This document shows, one piece after another, positions 35,380 through 46,438 of a stretch of 64,000 nucleotides of DNA; the stretch's first letter is position 1, and every line of letters starts with the position of its first letter. The notes under the pieces are model-generated. The model was not told the DNA's origin and did not search any database. It worked only from the letters and a program-made list of their open reading frames with translations. Source of the stretch: Protonemura montana (Eukaryota; Arthropoda; Insecta; Plecoptera; Nemouridae); contig OX387611.1 of NCBI GenBank assembly GCA_947568835.1, positions 11,097,850 to 11,161,849 on the forward strand, in the 5' to 3' direction. A program made the translations under genes and the position numbers.

Positions 35380-35776
35380 ACGTGTTCATCACCGGCTACT
35401 TGCAAATGTCGCCGATTATTTCAAACGTAGCAGATCAAAAACAATCTCTCGAATTTTACTCGAAAATCTCTCGAAGAATCGCTGACAGCCGCATCCGAGC
35501 TGAAAAGCGCTCTCAGTTCCAAAAAAATACCTCTTTGGATCCAAACCTCGTTGAGAACCATCAGGACGAAATTTGTGGAATCTTAAACGACCTCGAACTT
35601 ATCTTTAGTCGCTTCCATGTCAACTGCGCAGCATCAATGAAAAAATGTTACGGTATCCAAGGCGCGTGGAGTACTAAAAACACAGAAGTCGCCAACGACT
35701 TGGTCTCAAACGCCGTCTTCTCGAACAACTTCACCGAAGAGGTGGCGATGACGACAGACATGCCTCTCGATATTTA
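35380..35776 (+). pseudogene. Exon X, longest copy (unidentified gene)
   Basis: Behind CTCTTGTTATAG, a phase-1 exon of at least 130 codons is open: VFITGYLQMSPIISNVADQK, then LEFYSKISRRIADSRIRAE, ICGILNDLELIFSRF, HVNCAASMKKCYG and DLVSNAVFSNNFTEE. It contains two Cys and looks mostly helical. A LINE tail (ATTTATTTATTTATTG) cuts it at about 35776, so its real end is unknown. I do not recognise the family. No start exon or downstream exon was found. Four truncated copies lie in the cluster, which suggests a former neighbour gene duplicated together with the receptors. Confidence 0.55.
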
Positions 35777-36205
35777 TTTATTTATTGCTGTGGACGGTTC
35801 ATCATATGTGTATGACTATAATAATAATAATAATAATATGATAATAACATAGCATATATTGTTGATAAATACAATTAATCTTCATTGTGGAGGTGCCAAG
35901 GGGTCATGGTGCTTCGTTGTGGTGAAATATTCCTCGAGGTTGTAGTAGGGGTTTGGATGAGAAAGTTTCGTAGGTAGGAGTCGAAGGCGCAGCGTTGGGT
36001 GGATTCTTTGATGTGGGAAGGGAGGTGGTTGTATATTTTTGTACAAAATTACAAGAAAAGCTACTTCTGGTTTCCTGAGTGTGATTGGTGGAGTTGAGGG
36101 GGAAGAAGTGGGGATGAGTTCGGAGAAGGGTGCTTGCTATTTGAATAAAGGTGAAGGTGAGGGTAAAGAGTTTGTAAGTGATGAAACGTTTACAACGATA
36201 AATGT
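35777..36205 (-). mobile_element. LINE C-terminal fragment
   Basis: On the minus strand the frames read FLVILYKNI, NHLPSHIKESTQRCAFDSYL and NPYYNLEEYFTTT, as in the last part of Jockey-like LINE ORF2. The tail toward 35777 is rich in ATAATAATA and TAAATAAATAAAT. It truncates exon X. Confidence 0.65.
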
Positions 36206-36270
36206 CGGTAAATTTAAGTTCTGGTTTATGTAAGTGATCATAGCCAGGGGCGGCTCGTGAGTGTCTTTCT
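36206..36270 (+). repeat. Left part of the upstream duplicated block of receptor D
   Basis: GATCATAGCCAGGGGCGGCTC and GAGTGTCTTTCT match 14920-14952 upstream of B. The block resumes after the LINE at about 36827. Confidence 0.6.
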
Positions 36271-36826
36271 ATTTATTTATTTATTTATTTTTTATTTATT
36301 TATTAACTCCAAAATAACATATGGTATACAAAATTGATATATATGTTGTAGGAGATTCGCGATCCACCAATAAGATATCACATTAATACAATGTTTGTCA
36401 GCAATAAAATATAGAAGCATAGATAATAACAATAATAATAATAGAATTCACACAGTGTGTGTAAAGTAGTCATTAATATTATAAAAAGACTTTTCTAGTA
36501 AGTAAGATTTCAGGCCAGATTCGAACTGAGATAGCGAGTACATTGTGTTTGTATTGCCTGGTAATTTATTGAAGATGGTTGGGCACGCTCAACATACTTG
36601 TTTGACAAACTTGGACGTTCTATATTTGTTTACAAAAATGTCGAGCGTCTGTCTGGTGTCATGGTCATGTACATCCTTATTTACAATAAAATCAGTCTTA
36701 TTTTTATACACAAAAATTGCACAGTCATAGATATATTGAGAGAACAGGGATGGCACTTTGTACTTCACAAAATAGTCTCTTGCACTGGTCCGCTTTTTAA
36801 CTTTGGCTACAATTCTAATTGCTCGA
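36271..36826 (-). mobile_element. LINE C-terminal fragment inserted in the receptor D upstream block
   Basis: Minus strand: RAIRIVAKVKKRTSARDYF, KVPSLFSQYIYDCAIFVYKN, HDHDTRQ, KLPGNTNTMYSLSQFESGLK and LEKSFYNINDYFTHTV with stop at 36448. The tail is a run of TAAATAAATAAA. The interrupted sequence on both sides is continuous in copies B and C, which marks the insertion edges. Confidence 0.8.
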
Positions 36827-37849
36827 GGTGTAGAATTATAATCAACAAGTCCCTATCCCCCCAACCCCTCGTCATCAAAAAAACGTGACATTTTCGTGCT
36901 GGCTTAAAATTGTCTTCATATTATTTGAGCGTACCAAAGTATTTATTTATTTGAAAATCGGTAACCTTGGTGTTTTATCGTAAACAAATGGATTGAATTT
37001 TATATCGATACTTGTTTTAAACACATGGTCTTGTCAGTAATGTTGATAAAAGGTGTATGCCTGCTTTAATTTCAATTTTTTCTATCTATGCTTCAAGAAG
37101 CAAACGAACAATTTTTATCTTGCTTAAAAATAACAAACAAATCATCTGTTAATTACTAAACGGATCGCTGAAATACTGGCTTTGAAAATGGTAAATCTTC
37201 GCCACATTGTCAGAATATATATATATTTTTTAAATGTAGCTAGTTGGTTTTAAAATTTATTTTTGTTTTTAAGGACACAAAACAAAATTTGTACCCAGCA
37301 GGGGGCTCAAAACTCGATGTCCACTTATCGCAGGGGTGTTGCTCTTACCAATTGAAGTATTGGGACACATCCTTTTTGAGGGAATTATAGTGTATTTGAT
37401 GAGAATGACGGATCTCCAAGGAGTAGAACCAAGAGGTTGTAAATACTCACAACCCATCTGATTTCAGTGACGCTTTACCACCTCACAACCATTCAATCTC
37501 GAGTAACTTCAAATTAACGTTAGATCCGTTTTATGCTAAAAAAATATAAAAAAAAATAGTTGAAATTGCAAATGCTTGCAAAAGGCAAAGTATTTTTACT
37601 GGAAGGAACACGAGGTATCTCTCAAAAACAGGTACTCAGTAAATTGGTGTTCAAAAAAACAATTTTTTTATTTGCATTTAATAAAAAACATCAATCAATT
37701 ATTAATTTTATCGTAACAAATAGCAATGACGTTTCATTTATGAGAAATAAAAAAAAGGACTATTAATGACTTATGCACTTATGACATTTGTATTATATGA
37801 AAGCTCAATCATAAAGCTCTGTACGCCTTAGGCACCTAGCCCCTTAAAA
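36827..37849 (+). repeat. Upstream duplicated block of receptor D (right part)
   Basis: Aligns with 14953-15400 and 27880-28864. Contains a minus-strand tRNA-like segment at about 37302-37376. Short frames are not conserved between copies. Confidence 0.55.
37302..37376 (-). repeat. tRNA-like element
   Basis: On the minus strand it carries CAATTGGTAAGAGCAACACC. The B-box region is degraded. Counterpart of 28350-28418. Confidence 0.4.
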
Positions 37850-38058
37850 AAACCAAATTAAATTTGATTACACCGGGTTTTCATGGAATAAGTCACGTCA
37901 TAGAGTGACCAGTTTTACATGGACAGGTCATTATGTCCCCGTCGCTGTTATCACCTCAGCATAATTTCAGGCTTAAAGCGAAGGAAATAATAATTCGCAA
38001 TCAGTAGCGTAAAAACATACACGTATGCTAGTTCGTTCGTATTTTTCGCAATCCAAAA
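37850..38058 (+). promoter_or_regulatory. Conserved upstream block of receptor D (candidate promoter)
   Basis: Shared with A-C: CCCGTCGCTGTTATCACCTC, GGCTTAAAGCGAAGG and CACGTATGCTAGTTCG, ending just before the short first exon. Confidence 0.5.
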
Positions 38059-41000
38059 ATGTTCCTTAAACTGGTGATTGTATTTGGTAAGCTTTTTAAA
38101 AATCTTATATTTTTTCCTTGTGTATGCTACGGTATTTTAGATGACATGATTTTTGGGTCGATGGATATTTTTAATTGTGTCCTTTAAAATAATTACATAT
38201 AAATTGGCAACTATTGTCGTTCGTTTAGTTTATATTTGTTAAGATTTTATTATGTATTAAACAGATACGTGGCTAAGAGGTATGAATGTAATTTCTTTAA
38301 CACTCTAAAATCTCATAATGTATTCGATCAGCTGCCCCAGTGCGCTCCAAATGTGAACTGGGGGCGATCTAGGTGTTCGACTGGGCATGTGACTCTGTCC
38401 CAGTGCAACTTTCACGTGTTCGACTGGGCATGTGACTCTGTCCCAGTGCAACTTTCACGTGATCGACTGGGCATGTGACTCTGTCCCAGTGCAACTTTCA
38501 CGTGTTAGACTGGGCATGTGACTCTGCTCCAGTGCAACTTTCACGTGTTCGACTGGGCATGTGACTCTGTCCCAGTGCAACTTTCACGTGTTCGACTGGG
38601 CATGTGACTCTGCCCCATTGCAACTTTCACGTGTTCGACTGGGCATGTGACTCTGTCCCAGTGCAACTTTCACGTGTTCGACTGGGTATGTGACTCTGCC
38701 CCAGTGCAACTTTCACGTGTTTGACTGGGCATGTGACTCTGTCCCAGTGCAACTTTCACGTGTTTGACTGGGCATGTGACTCTGTCCCAGTGCAACTTTC
38801 ACGTGTTCGACTGGGCATGTGACTCTGTCCCAGTGCAACTTTCACGTGTTCGACTGGGCATGTGACTCTGTCCCAGTGCAACTTTCACGTGTTCGACTGG
38901 GCATGTGACTCTGTCCAAGTGCAACTTTCACGTGTTCGACTGGCAGAGTTGGTCGCTCTCGGATCACTCCCGGTGCACTTTATTTTCGCAGATAATTTGT
39001 ACGGTGCAATTGAAAAACAAATAAATAAACTGACAGTTAGTGATTACTTGTTCGGGTGGGTGCGCTCTCGCTCGGAGCTGGTGCAAGCCCCGGTGGATAG
39101 CATGACGTCATCGAGCAAGTTTAAAACCCACCCTGGTGCAAGCCTGTCGCAAGTTTCAGTGTTTACTTGTGATTCAGCTCAAAACATGGCCGCTTTTTGT
39201 GAACGTTCGTGTCAGATCAGATAATTGTAACAATTAAAGTGTTCAAGATGAAATGCCCACGTGACATGGTTTAAAAATCATTAGCAATTGCACAATACCA
39301 ATTGGCTCTAAAATCAACACTAGCTCTAAAATCGACCGTGAATAAAAACAATAAAGAGAACAGTTAAGGGTATTTGAAACACTGGTTTACGTAAAATCAT
39401 CTAAGCTAAGCAACACTGCGCTGGGTCAGGTATTGGGATAGTGACCATTATGCACATGACTATTTCTGTTCGGGAGAGAGGTTGTTGGGATGAAATGTAT
39501 TACAGCAAAATCATACGAAATGCATATCAACCTCTCGATGGAATAGATTTGTGGAGCAATCCTGCTGTTTGAGTTGTACAGTTCTTTGAAAGAGACGTTA
39601 GGCCGTTAGTCTCCTTGGTGCTATTCGATACGAGAAGGATATGTACCGTCGTTAGTTATTTTCCTTTTTCCCTCTAGAGTAAGTTAAGTTAATCATCAAA
39701 ATCCACTTATTTATCAACCCCATTAGACCTGTGCCACTGGACTCAATAATAATAATAATTATTATTATTTTTTATTGTCCAAAGAATCACAAAGATATTG
39801 AGACAGTCAGGATAATTCCTATCGTTTGATATAAATTGTATTTACAAATATTTACATTTTTCATAATATTTGTCAGTAGAGTAAAAACAGAAACACAATA
39901 AAATTCTTTTAGTTTATAATTAAAAGTATTCTCACTGCTAGCTTTAATCTGTGTCGGGAGAGCATTGTACAATTTGGCTCCAGCATAAAGAGGGCCTTAA
40001 GTTAAAATTGAGAGATGGTGTTTTGCTAGGGGAAGGTTTCCTGTCTTCCTAGTGTCATGCGGGTTGCTATTAGGAGGGGCTGTTTGTTTGTTGTTGTATA
40101 CAAAAATAATGCAGTTGAATATATATACACATGGTAATGGTAGAATATGAAACTTTTTGAAAAGGGGCCGGCATGAGTCTTTAATGAATATATCGGCACA
40201 AGGGTCACTACTTGCCTTGGCCATTATGCGGATTACTCTCTTTTGTATTTTAAAAATTCTATTCGCTTGAGCACTGTGGCCCCAGAGTATGATGGTGTAT
40301 TGTAAGTGGGAATGGATGTTGGCAAAATATACCATCTTGACGGTGGTAATTTCGGTGATGTCCATGAGGCGTCTGATCAGATAGCAGTCCGCTGCTATCT
40401 TTGGAGCAATGTAGTCTATATGGCTACCCCATTTAAGATTGTTGGTCAGTCTGACACCTAATAGCTTCACTTCTGTTTTCTCTTCTATTGATTTCCCTTC
40501 GAGACGAACTAGAGGGCTGCTAAGATGCTTCTTGAAAATAGAATATTAAGAATATATTAGAATATTTTACTACTAAGAATAGTGCAACGTTGGACACAAT
40601 AATGAATCTAAACTGTTTGTTCTGTCTTTGAAACTATTCCAGTGACGCACCTGCAAATAACAGCAGCAGAATACAACCCAAATCAAAAGCAATGCATTCA
40701 TTCGTACTACACACAAAATGAGCCTGGCATTAAAGTTACCTCTGAAGAAGGCCTCACTTGGAAGGAAATTAACCAACTTTGTAACACAATGCAACCAGGC
40801 TACTCTTTGGCAACACAGTTTGAGAGTCTTAACGCTGAAGAAATGGCGTTGTGTCCGAGAGGCAGCTTAGTCCCGATTGGTAAAGTAAACGAGGATGATT
40901 CTGTGGTTTGGTCAAACAGTGAGATAAAACAAAACCAGGTAAAAATAAATTTAAGTGCATTACTTAACTTTCCTGTAACTAATTGAGGTTATTCAAGGTA

Positions 41001-43747
41001 CCGAATATTCATCAAACATTTAAGTATCACTATGAAGATAGCACATGCACATTTAGCAGAAAATATCGGGTCATGACTAATAATTGGTGCCCAATTTGTG
41101 AATTGCCTTCTTCAATATGTATGAAAACTGATAAGCGCTCGAGATCAATTTATTATCACATTTTTTGCCAATTTTGCCTATTTTTTGTTAATGTTCTGAC
41201 CTGTTATTCTCATATGATAATACACAAAAGTTTTTTTTTTTAGACACAAAGTCCCTGTGGAAATCTTTCTTTAGCAATTGAAAAGAACGCTAACGAAGAA
41301 GATATTTACTGTGCACTTAACTGGCCAGATTTGAAGCCACTCGTGGCTGCAAAAGACGCTAAATACAACTGTGGCATCTGCCAAATGGCAACTCGATTCA
41401 ATGTCATCACCCAAACAGTATATCCGCCGCACAACAATTCTATATACGCCTATGACATCGAACTAGTCAGTCATGACAGCGTCGACGACATCGGCCTCGT
41501 GGCAAACGGCAGCGACCTCACGATACGATTGTTAGGCGATCTGGCCAAGGCCTTCGAAATCTCGGTTGAAGCACTGCGCTGGCATCGGGCGAAGCTGAAC
41601 GACGAACACAAGGCCGTTGTCCACGTCTATTACGATCGAGAGGGAGACAAATGGACTGGCGCTATTATATCCACTGGAACGACGAGAAACTTGATCACAA
41701 AACCATTCACAAATTTGATATAACCCTGATTAAGCTGAGCACTGAGTGTGTTAAAGACAAAAAAATGATTAATAACATGATTAATAAATATCAAAGTACT
41801 GGTAAGTTTTGCTGCTGGAACTTACTGAAATGTAAGATTCCACAGAAATGAGAAAATGAAACAAATTTATTTGTTGTTGTTGTTATAGGTGCGATAGATA
41901 TTAAATTGGACTTAGTTAATACAACGATTACCTCAAGAGAATGCTTTTGGGATGAAAAAGACGGCGCAATCTGGAGTAAGGCCATTATTTGGAAGATCAA
42001 CTGGAAACTGTGTGATATGCTTTACAGCAACGTATTGACAATAGCTAGCTTGAGTCCGGAGAAGTTTGACATAGTGTTGTATACGATGGATATCCAAAGC
42101 GCATTCAGTATGAAACAGTTATCCGATTGGTTAAATACTCAATACGAATTAGATATAAAACAATTATTACTTTTGACAAATATCTATATATTACTTCACG
42201 TTCGTGTGCAGTCTAAGGCCTCGTTAGGTAGACTTTTGTCCTATTCGGTACCTTTGAGCTTAGCAAAGCTTTTTATCAAAACGCACCTACAAATTGGAAG
42301 TTCAACCCTGTTAATGCACTACTCATTATTCAACATAGTCATCGCAGAGGGTCAAACTTCTGACCCCGTTTCAGGTTTGGCCCTGTCCCTACCTTGTATC
42401 GAGAACATGAACACAACCACCTTACATCAACTCAACCACAAAAACATGAGCATGTCGTTTACCTCTTTTCACATCGTAGTCACTGTTTCCGATTCAATTG
42501 CATTTCACACCACACGTTTAGAAATTGCCACTTACGGAGCACATTTAGATGCTGCCGATCAACTGTCGCTAGATAGCTCGTTAGGCAGCTGGATGTCTTT
42601 CATTCAGGTTTCATTCTCAAGAGACGAATCTCACTCGCTAGCAGACGAAGATGACTACGTCGACATTGCGTTTACGCCAGTTTTTCGCTCGCCTTTGCTA
42701 CGCGGCAAATGCGCAGAGAGAGATTTTGCTTCTGACGAATGGCTAGAAGGTAACTGTCGTATTCTGAAGTCATCACGTGACAATATGCTTGTTTGTCGAT
42801 GTCAAAAAATGCACCAAGAACCGACAATGGTCTCCTCATCGTACATTATCTACGGATTTGATGCAAGTTTAAGCACCTACCTAGCGAGCAACATAACGCT
42901 TATCATTGTCATAGTATTTGTCTGCATTATGTCTGCTCTTGGCCTAGTAAGTGTCATTCTTACTGCAGTCTGTTTTCCTAATTGGAGAAAGGATCAAGGT
43001 CACCAGATTTTCCTTCAAATGATAGCCGCACTCACTGTCAATCTTCTCATTGGTTTTCTTAACAATTTCAGTCGTATTGATGCAAAAAGTGTTGCCTGTG
43101 TTGCTATTGGCGTTGTCAGGCATTACTCCTTTCTGGCCATGTTCTTTTGGATGATGATTTTGTCCGGTTTGCAAGTTAAACGGCTTACAACTATATCTGG
43201 CAACAAGACAGTTAACCATCTGGTATTGAAAGTATCTGCGATTGCTTGGGGACTACCTTTTATTCCAATCATTATTCTTTTAAGCTTGGATGTTGGATAT
43301 TACAGGTCAGTATTGTCCAACAGAGGTTACTGCTATCCAGAAGGTTTTGCCTTCGAAGCTACCGTGCAAGCACCTGCTGGCGTGATCCTGATTGCTAACT
43401 TGTTTATCTTTTTAATTATTCTGAACCACATCTATGGTTGGATCAAATGTGGTCAAACGATAGAAGTTCGTAAACATACCAATGACCGTGCAGAACAGCT
43501 TCGTCGCTTGAGTACTAGCATCTTTATCTTCTTCTTGTTTGGCTTTACTTGGCTGTTTCACTTTCTTTCTGAGGAGGGAATAATCAACAGCGAGTTTTTG
43601 TTTGAGTTTTTGTTCCTTATCACTGCTTCTTTTCATTTGTTTATGCTCTCGTTATTCTTCATCCTTCTTGACAAAAAGACCAGAACGCTTTGGAAACAAG
43701 CGTTTGACTCTATGAAGAAGAAATTGAGCAATTATTTTGCTAGGTAA
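38059..43747 (+). CDS. Adhesion-type GPCR paralog D (4 exons, one frameshift)
   Basis: Exons 38059-38086, 40643-40938, 41244-41801 and 41889-43747. Exon 1 (MFLKLVIVF) and exon 2 (VTHLQITAA) form the signal peptide. Exon 3 is 558 nt instead of 559: the run that is GACAAAATGG in B is GACAAATGG near 41648, so the frame shifts and stops at 41723. Downstream of that point the usual frame is fully open, including the stalk, the GPS-like region (CRCQKMH) and the 7TM. The C-terminus differs from A and B (ends SNYFAR). With the extra base the protein would be about 913 residues. This is either a very recent pseudogene or a homopolymer sequencing error. Intron 1 contains the 43-bp array, an old SINE and a LINE. 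Confidence 0.8.
38375..38947 (+). repeat. 43-bp minisatellite, about 13 units, intron 1 of paralog D
   Basis: Same unit, orientation and flanks as in B and C (GGGGGCGATCTAGGTGTTCGA before; CACTCCCGGTGCACTTTATTT after). Confidence 0.95.
39362..39745 (+). mobile_element. Old 5S-SINE in intron 1 of paralog D, split by a LINE
   Basis: Same ancestral insertion as in B and C. Its tail is interrupted at about 39745 and resumes near 40578 (GTGCAACGTTGGACACAATAA). Confidence 0.65.
39746..40545 (-). mobile_element. 5'-truncated Jockey-like LINE inside the SINE of intron 1, paralog D
   Basis: The minus strand encodes VKLLGVRLTNNLKWGSHID, IHSHLQYTIILWGHS, RIFKIQKRVIRIMAKAS, CRPLFKKFHILPLPCVYIF and, after a break, MYNALPTQIKAS. 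This is the thumb/C-terminal part of LINE ORF2. The 3' end is an (AAT)n/(ATT)n tail near 39745-39775. Frames are broken. Confidence 0.8.
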
Positions 43748-44039
43748 AGCCAGAATTAAAAGGTGTCCAGGCTCCATTTAGCAAACCATCGCAATCAATT
43801 ACCATCAGACAATTTTTCACTTGGGAACAAAACAAGTTTTGTTAATATTTTGATCCGTGGAGTTTTTTGTTTGTTTTTAGTTTTCTTTCAATTCCTTGCG
43901 GGTGTCTTCATATTATATTTTTTTATGTATGCCAATGATTTGTCAATTATTTTTGAACTGGGTTTGGAATTCCTATTGAAGAACAACTAAATTTCCTAAC
44001 AATTCGTTACTTGTCCCTGTCACTTCATCATTAACTGAT
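43748..44039. other. 3' flank of receptor D
   Basis: CCAGAATTAAAAGGTGTCCAGG and GCAAACCATCGCAATCAATTA match the flanks of B and C. No separate gene. Confidence 0.45.
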
Positions 44040-44482
44040 TAAATTAACTGTATTAAAAAAACAAGTGAAACCGACAGGCCTTCTTTTATTTAATCTATTA
44101 CCTAAAGATATTAAACAATTAGCTGTAAATAAGTTCAAATCTAGATTAAAAAAGTTCCTCGTAAAAAATGTGTTTTATACTGTGGACGAATTCAAATCAG
44201 CAATTAGATGTCCAAATGTAAAGTTGTAAAAAAGTGTTGTTATTTCTATCATTATTTTCGTTTTTATTTTTATCATTATTATATCAGTAGTATTATTATT
44301 ATTACCTGTGTTATTACTATCTTTATTATTAGTTCATAAGAATGTCAACATTGTATGTCATTGTGTTTTAGTATAGTACTTAGTTCTAATTCTTAAAAAT
44401 AGTCTGTACGTTCTGCTGCATAGGTATACCTACAGTATGAGAACTTTTTGACTTAAATAAAAATAAATAAATAAATAAAGGT
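44040..44482 (+). mobile_element. LINE C-terminal fragment with (AAAT)n tail
   Basis: The plus strand reads LLLFNLLPKDIKQLAV, KFKSRLKKFLVKNVFYTVDE and a stop near 44229, typical of the last residues of Jockey-like ORF2. It ends in a TAAATAAATAAATAAA tail at 44456-44480. It lies within the downstream flank of D. Confidence 0.7.
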
Positions 44483-44744
44483 GAAAGCAGTCCTGACAAT
44501 TTTTTGATAACAAAGAAGATAAAGATGGTCAGAGGTTTAATTAAGATACAAGTTATAGATGAGACAAGTTAAGAGGTTATATTAAATAGACATGAGTCTA
44601 TAAACCAGTATACCGATGTATTCTTAATTTAAATGTGATATTGTAATGCAATAGGTACGTAACGTGTATTTTAGCGTAAGGTTATTTTACGATAACATAT
44701 AGCGTGTGAATTTTAAGTGGTAATGTACAAATTTACTGTTCACT

Positions 44745-44935
44745 TTACTGACACTTCCCTTCTAAGGAGGGGAATAATCAACAGTGAGTTTTGTTCGCGT
44801 TATTGTTTCTTATTACAGCTTCTTTTCTTTTCATTTGTTTAAGCTTTTGTTCTTCTTTATTCTTCTTGACAAAAGCACCAGAACTTTTTTGAAAAAGTCG
44901 TTCGGCTCCTTGAAAATGAATGAGAGATTTTGAGA
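44745..44935 (+). pseudogene. Relic of receptor exon 4 (C-terminal end)
   Basis: GGGAATAATCAACAGTGAG, TTCTTTATTCTTCTTGACA and GTCGTTCGGCTCCTTGAA match the end of the receptor exon with several indels. Counterpart of the relic at 34065-34250. Confidence 0.65.
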
Positions 44936-44944
44936 GAACCAGAA

Positions 44945-45240
44945 ATAAAGACTCGTCATTTGTGAAGACATTTCCAAGACTTTTTATTTATGGTCAAAAG
45001 AATGAAAATTTAGAAGAAGGATTTATGCTGGTTTGTTTGAATTTTGTTGGACTATTTAGTAACATTTCGTTTAACGAAACGATAGAAATTTTGTATGATG
45101 TTTTGGTTACCAATAACTGTGATCAATTTGATAGAGGAGTATTTGTAGTGCAATTATTAAATAAGGAATGGTCGTATCAATTATCAGAAAGAAGGAATAG
45201 CAACGGGGTGACCTTCATCTCCAGTAGCCAGAAATAACAG
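44945..45240 (+). mobile_element. Penelope-like reverse-transcriptase relic
   Basis: The frame at 44920-45237 reads MLVCLNFVGLFSNISFNETI and runs on toward a frameshifted AMGSPLSP-type motif. It is collinear with 34265-34565, but the part from about 45090 to 45140 is better preserved here. Confidence 0.65.
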
Positions 45241-45378
45241 AAAATCAACCAGAAATCAAGTTCTGACGGCATCTTATTATTATTTTTTTATTGTTAACTG
45301 TAGGGTAAATCGTCGTTGAGCCAAATTGGGTTCTTTTGTGATTTTTTTGCCATTTTCTCAGTGCAAACGTTCAGCTCA

Positions 45379-45440
45379 AACCATAAAATACATTTCATGC
45401 CTTAAAATTTATTTTAAGGCATGAAATGTATTTTATGGTT
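45379..45440. repeat. Perfect 62-bp hairpin
   Basis: Two 30-bp arms (from AACCATAAAATACATTTCAT onward, and the exact reverse complement) are separated by TT. Homologous sites at about 34690-34740 and, inverted, at about 14790 have a single copy. Confidence 0.9.
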
Positions 45441-45469
45441 AATAGTTTCTTATTATGATTGTAGAGTGG

Positions 45470-45950
45470 ATTCTTTTTCCTGGTTGCACAATAACTGATA
45501 TCGTATCACAAAACACAGATCAAACTAATCGCTCAGAACACTCATGGCAGGTGCGAGCGCTGTGAGAAACTACATTTTTCAAGGGAAAATTGATGGAAAA
45601 TGGATTAAGAAATTAGGGTTCACGAAATTTGACACACAGCCTGAACGGAGATGTCAACAGAAACATACTTTTGGGTAAAATTACCCCGCAAAAGGTAATT
45701 GACAGCAAGGATCCTCAAATGAAATAAAAACGAAAATTGCGATAAGGTTTCGTAAGGTAGAATACTGAATTACGTCAAACAATATAGAAATGCTATCAGA
45801 TAATTGCCACCTTGAAGTCGGAGACCTTGACACTGAAATCGTAGCAAGCTGATTGGAGGGCGGTAATTAAAACGATAATCTGGAATAAGCAGGGTCATGG
45901 GCTGGGTCACTTTCAATTGGCCGCAATATCAACAAAAGTAGTCTAATTAA
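45470..45950 (+). repeat. Block P, copy 5
   Basis: Contains GCACAATAACTGATATCGTAT, GGGTAAAATTACCCCGCAAA and TTTCAATTGGCCGCAATATC. Exon X is absent: an A-rich tract and a SINE follow. Confidence 0.65.
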
Positions 45951-45995
45951 AAAAAAAAAAAAAAAAAAAATTGTTTGTAATCGGTAGTTGCTTTG

Positions 45996-46438
45996 TATTA
46001 TTTATTTGTGGTGTTTAACGACGCACTGTTTTGACCACTGGCCCTGCGGCACTGGTCTAATGGCGTCAGTGAATGAGTGGATGATGATGAGGATGATGAT
46101 GAACCTAACCTAACCTAGAAGGGAGGAGGGGAAACCCGGTACCGGCACGTAGCCTACTCCTGTCGAAAAGCACCAAGGGGACCACCGGCTTCACGTCCCT
46201 TCCGAAGGACGCTACAACTCCAACAGCAGGATTCCTCCAAAAATCCATGCTGTTGAGAGGTTGATAAGCAAGGCGAGTGAAGTTGCTGTACTAACTTTCA
46301 TCCCTCCGACCTCTCTCCCGAACAGAACTGGTCATGTGTATAATGGTCACCCATTGAATACCTGACTCAGCGCAGTGTTGCTTAACTTCGGTGATCTAAC
46401 GAGAACCGGTGTTTCCAACACGCCAAACCGTTCGGTTA
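45996..46438 (-). mobile_element. 5S-rRNA-derived SINE, full length
   Basis: Intact minus-strand member with a single 5S-like head ending CCAAACCGTTCGG. A short direct repeat AGTTGCTT flanks it (45986 and 46439), a probable target-site duplication. Confidence 0.82.
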
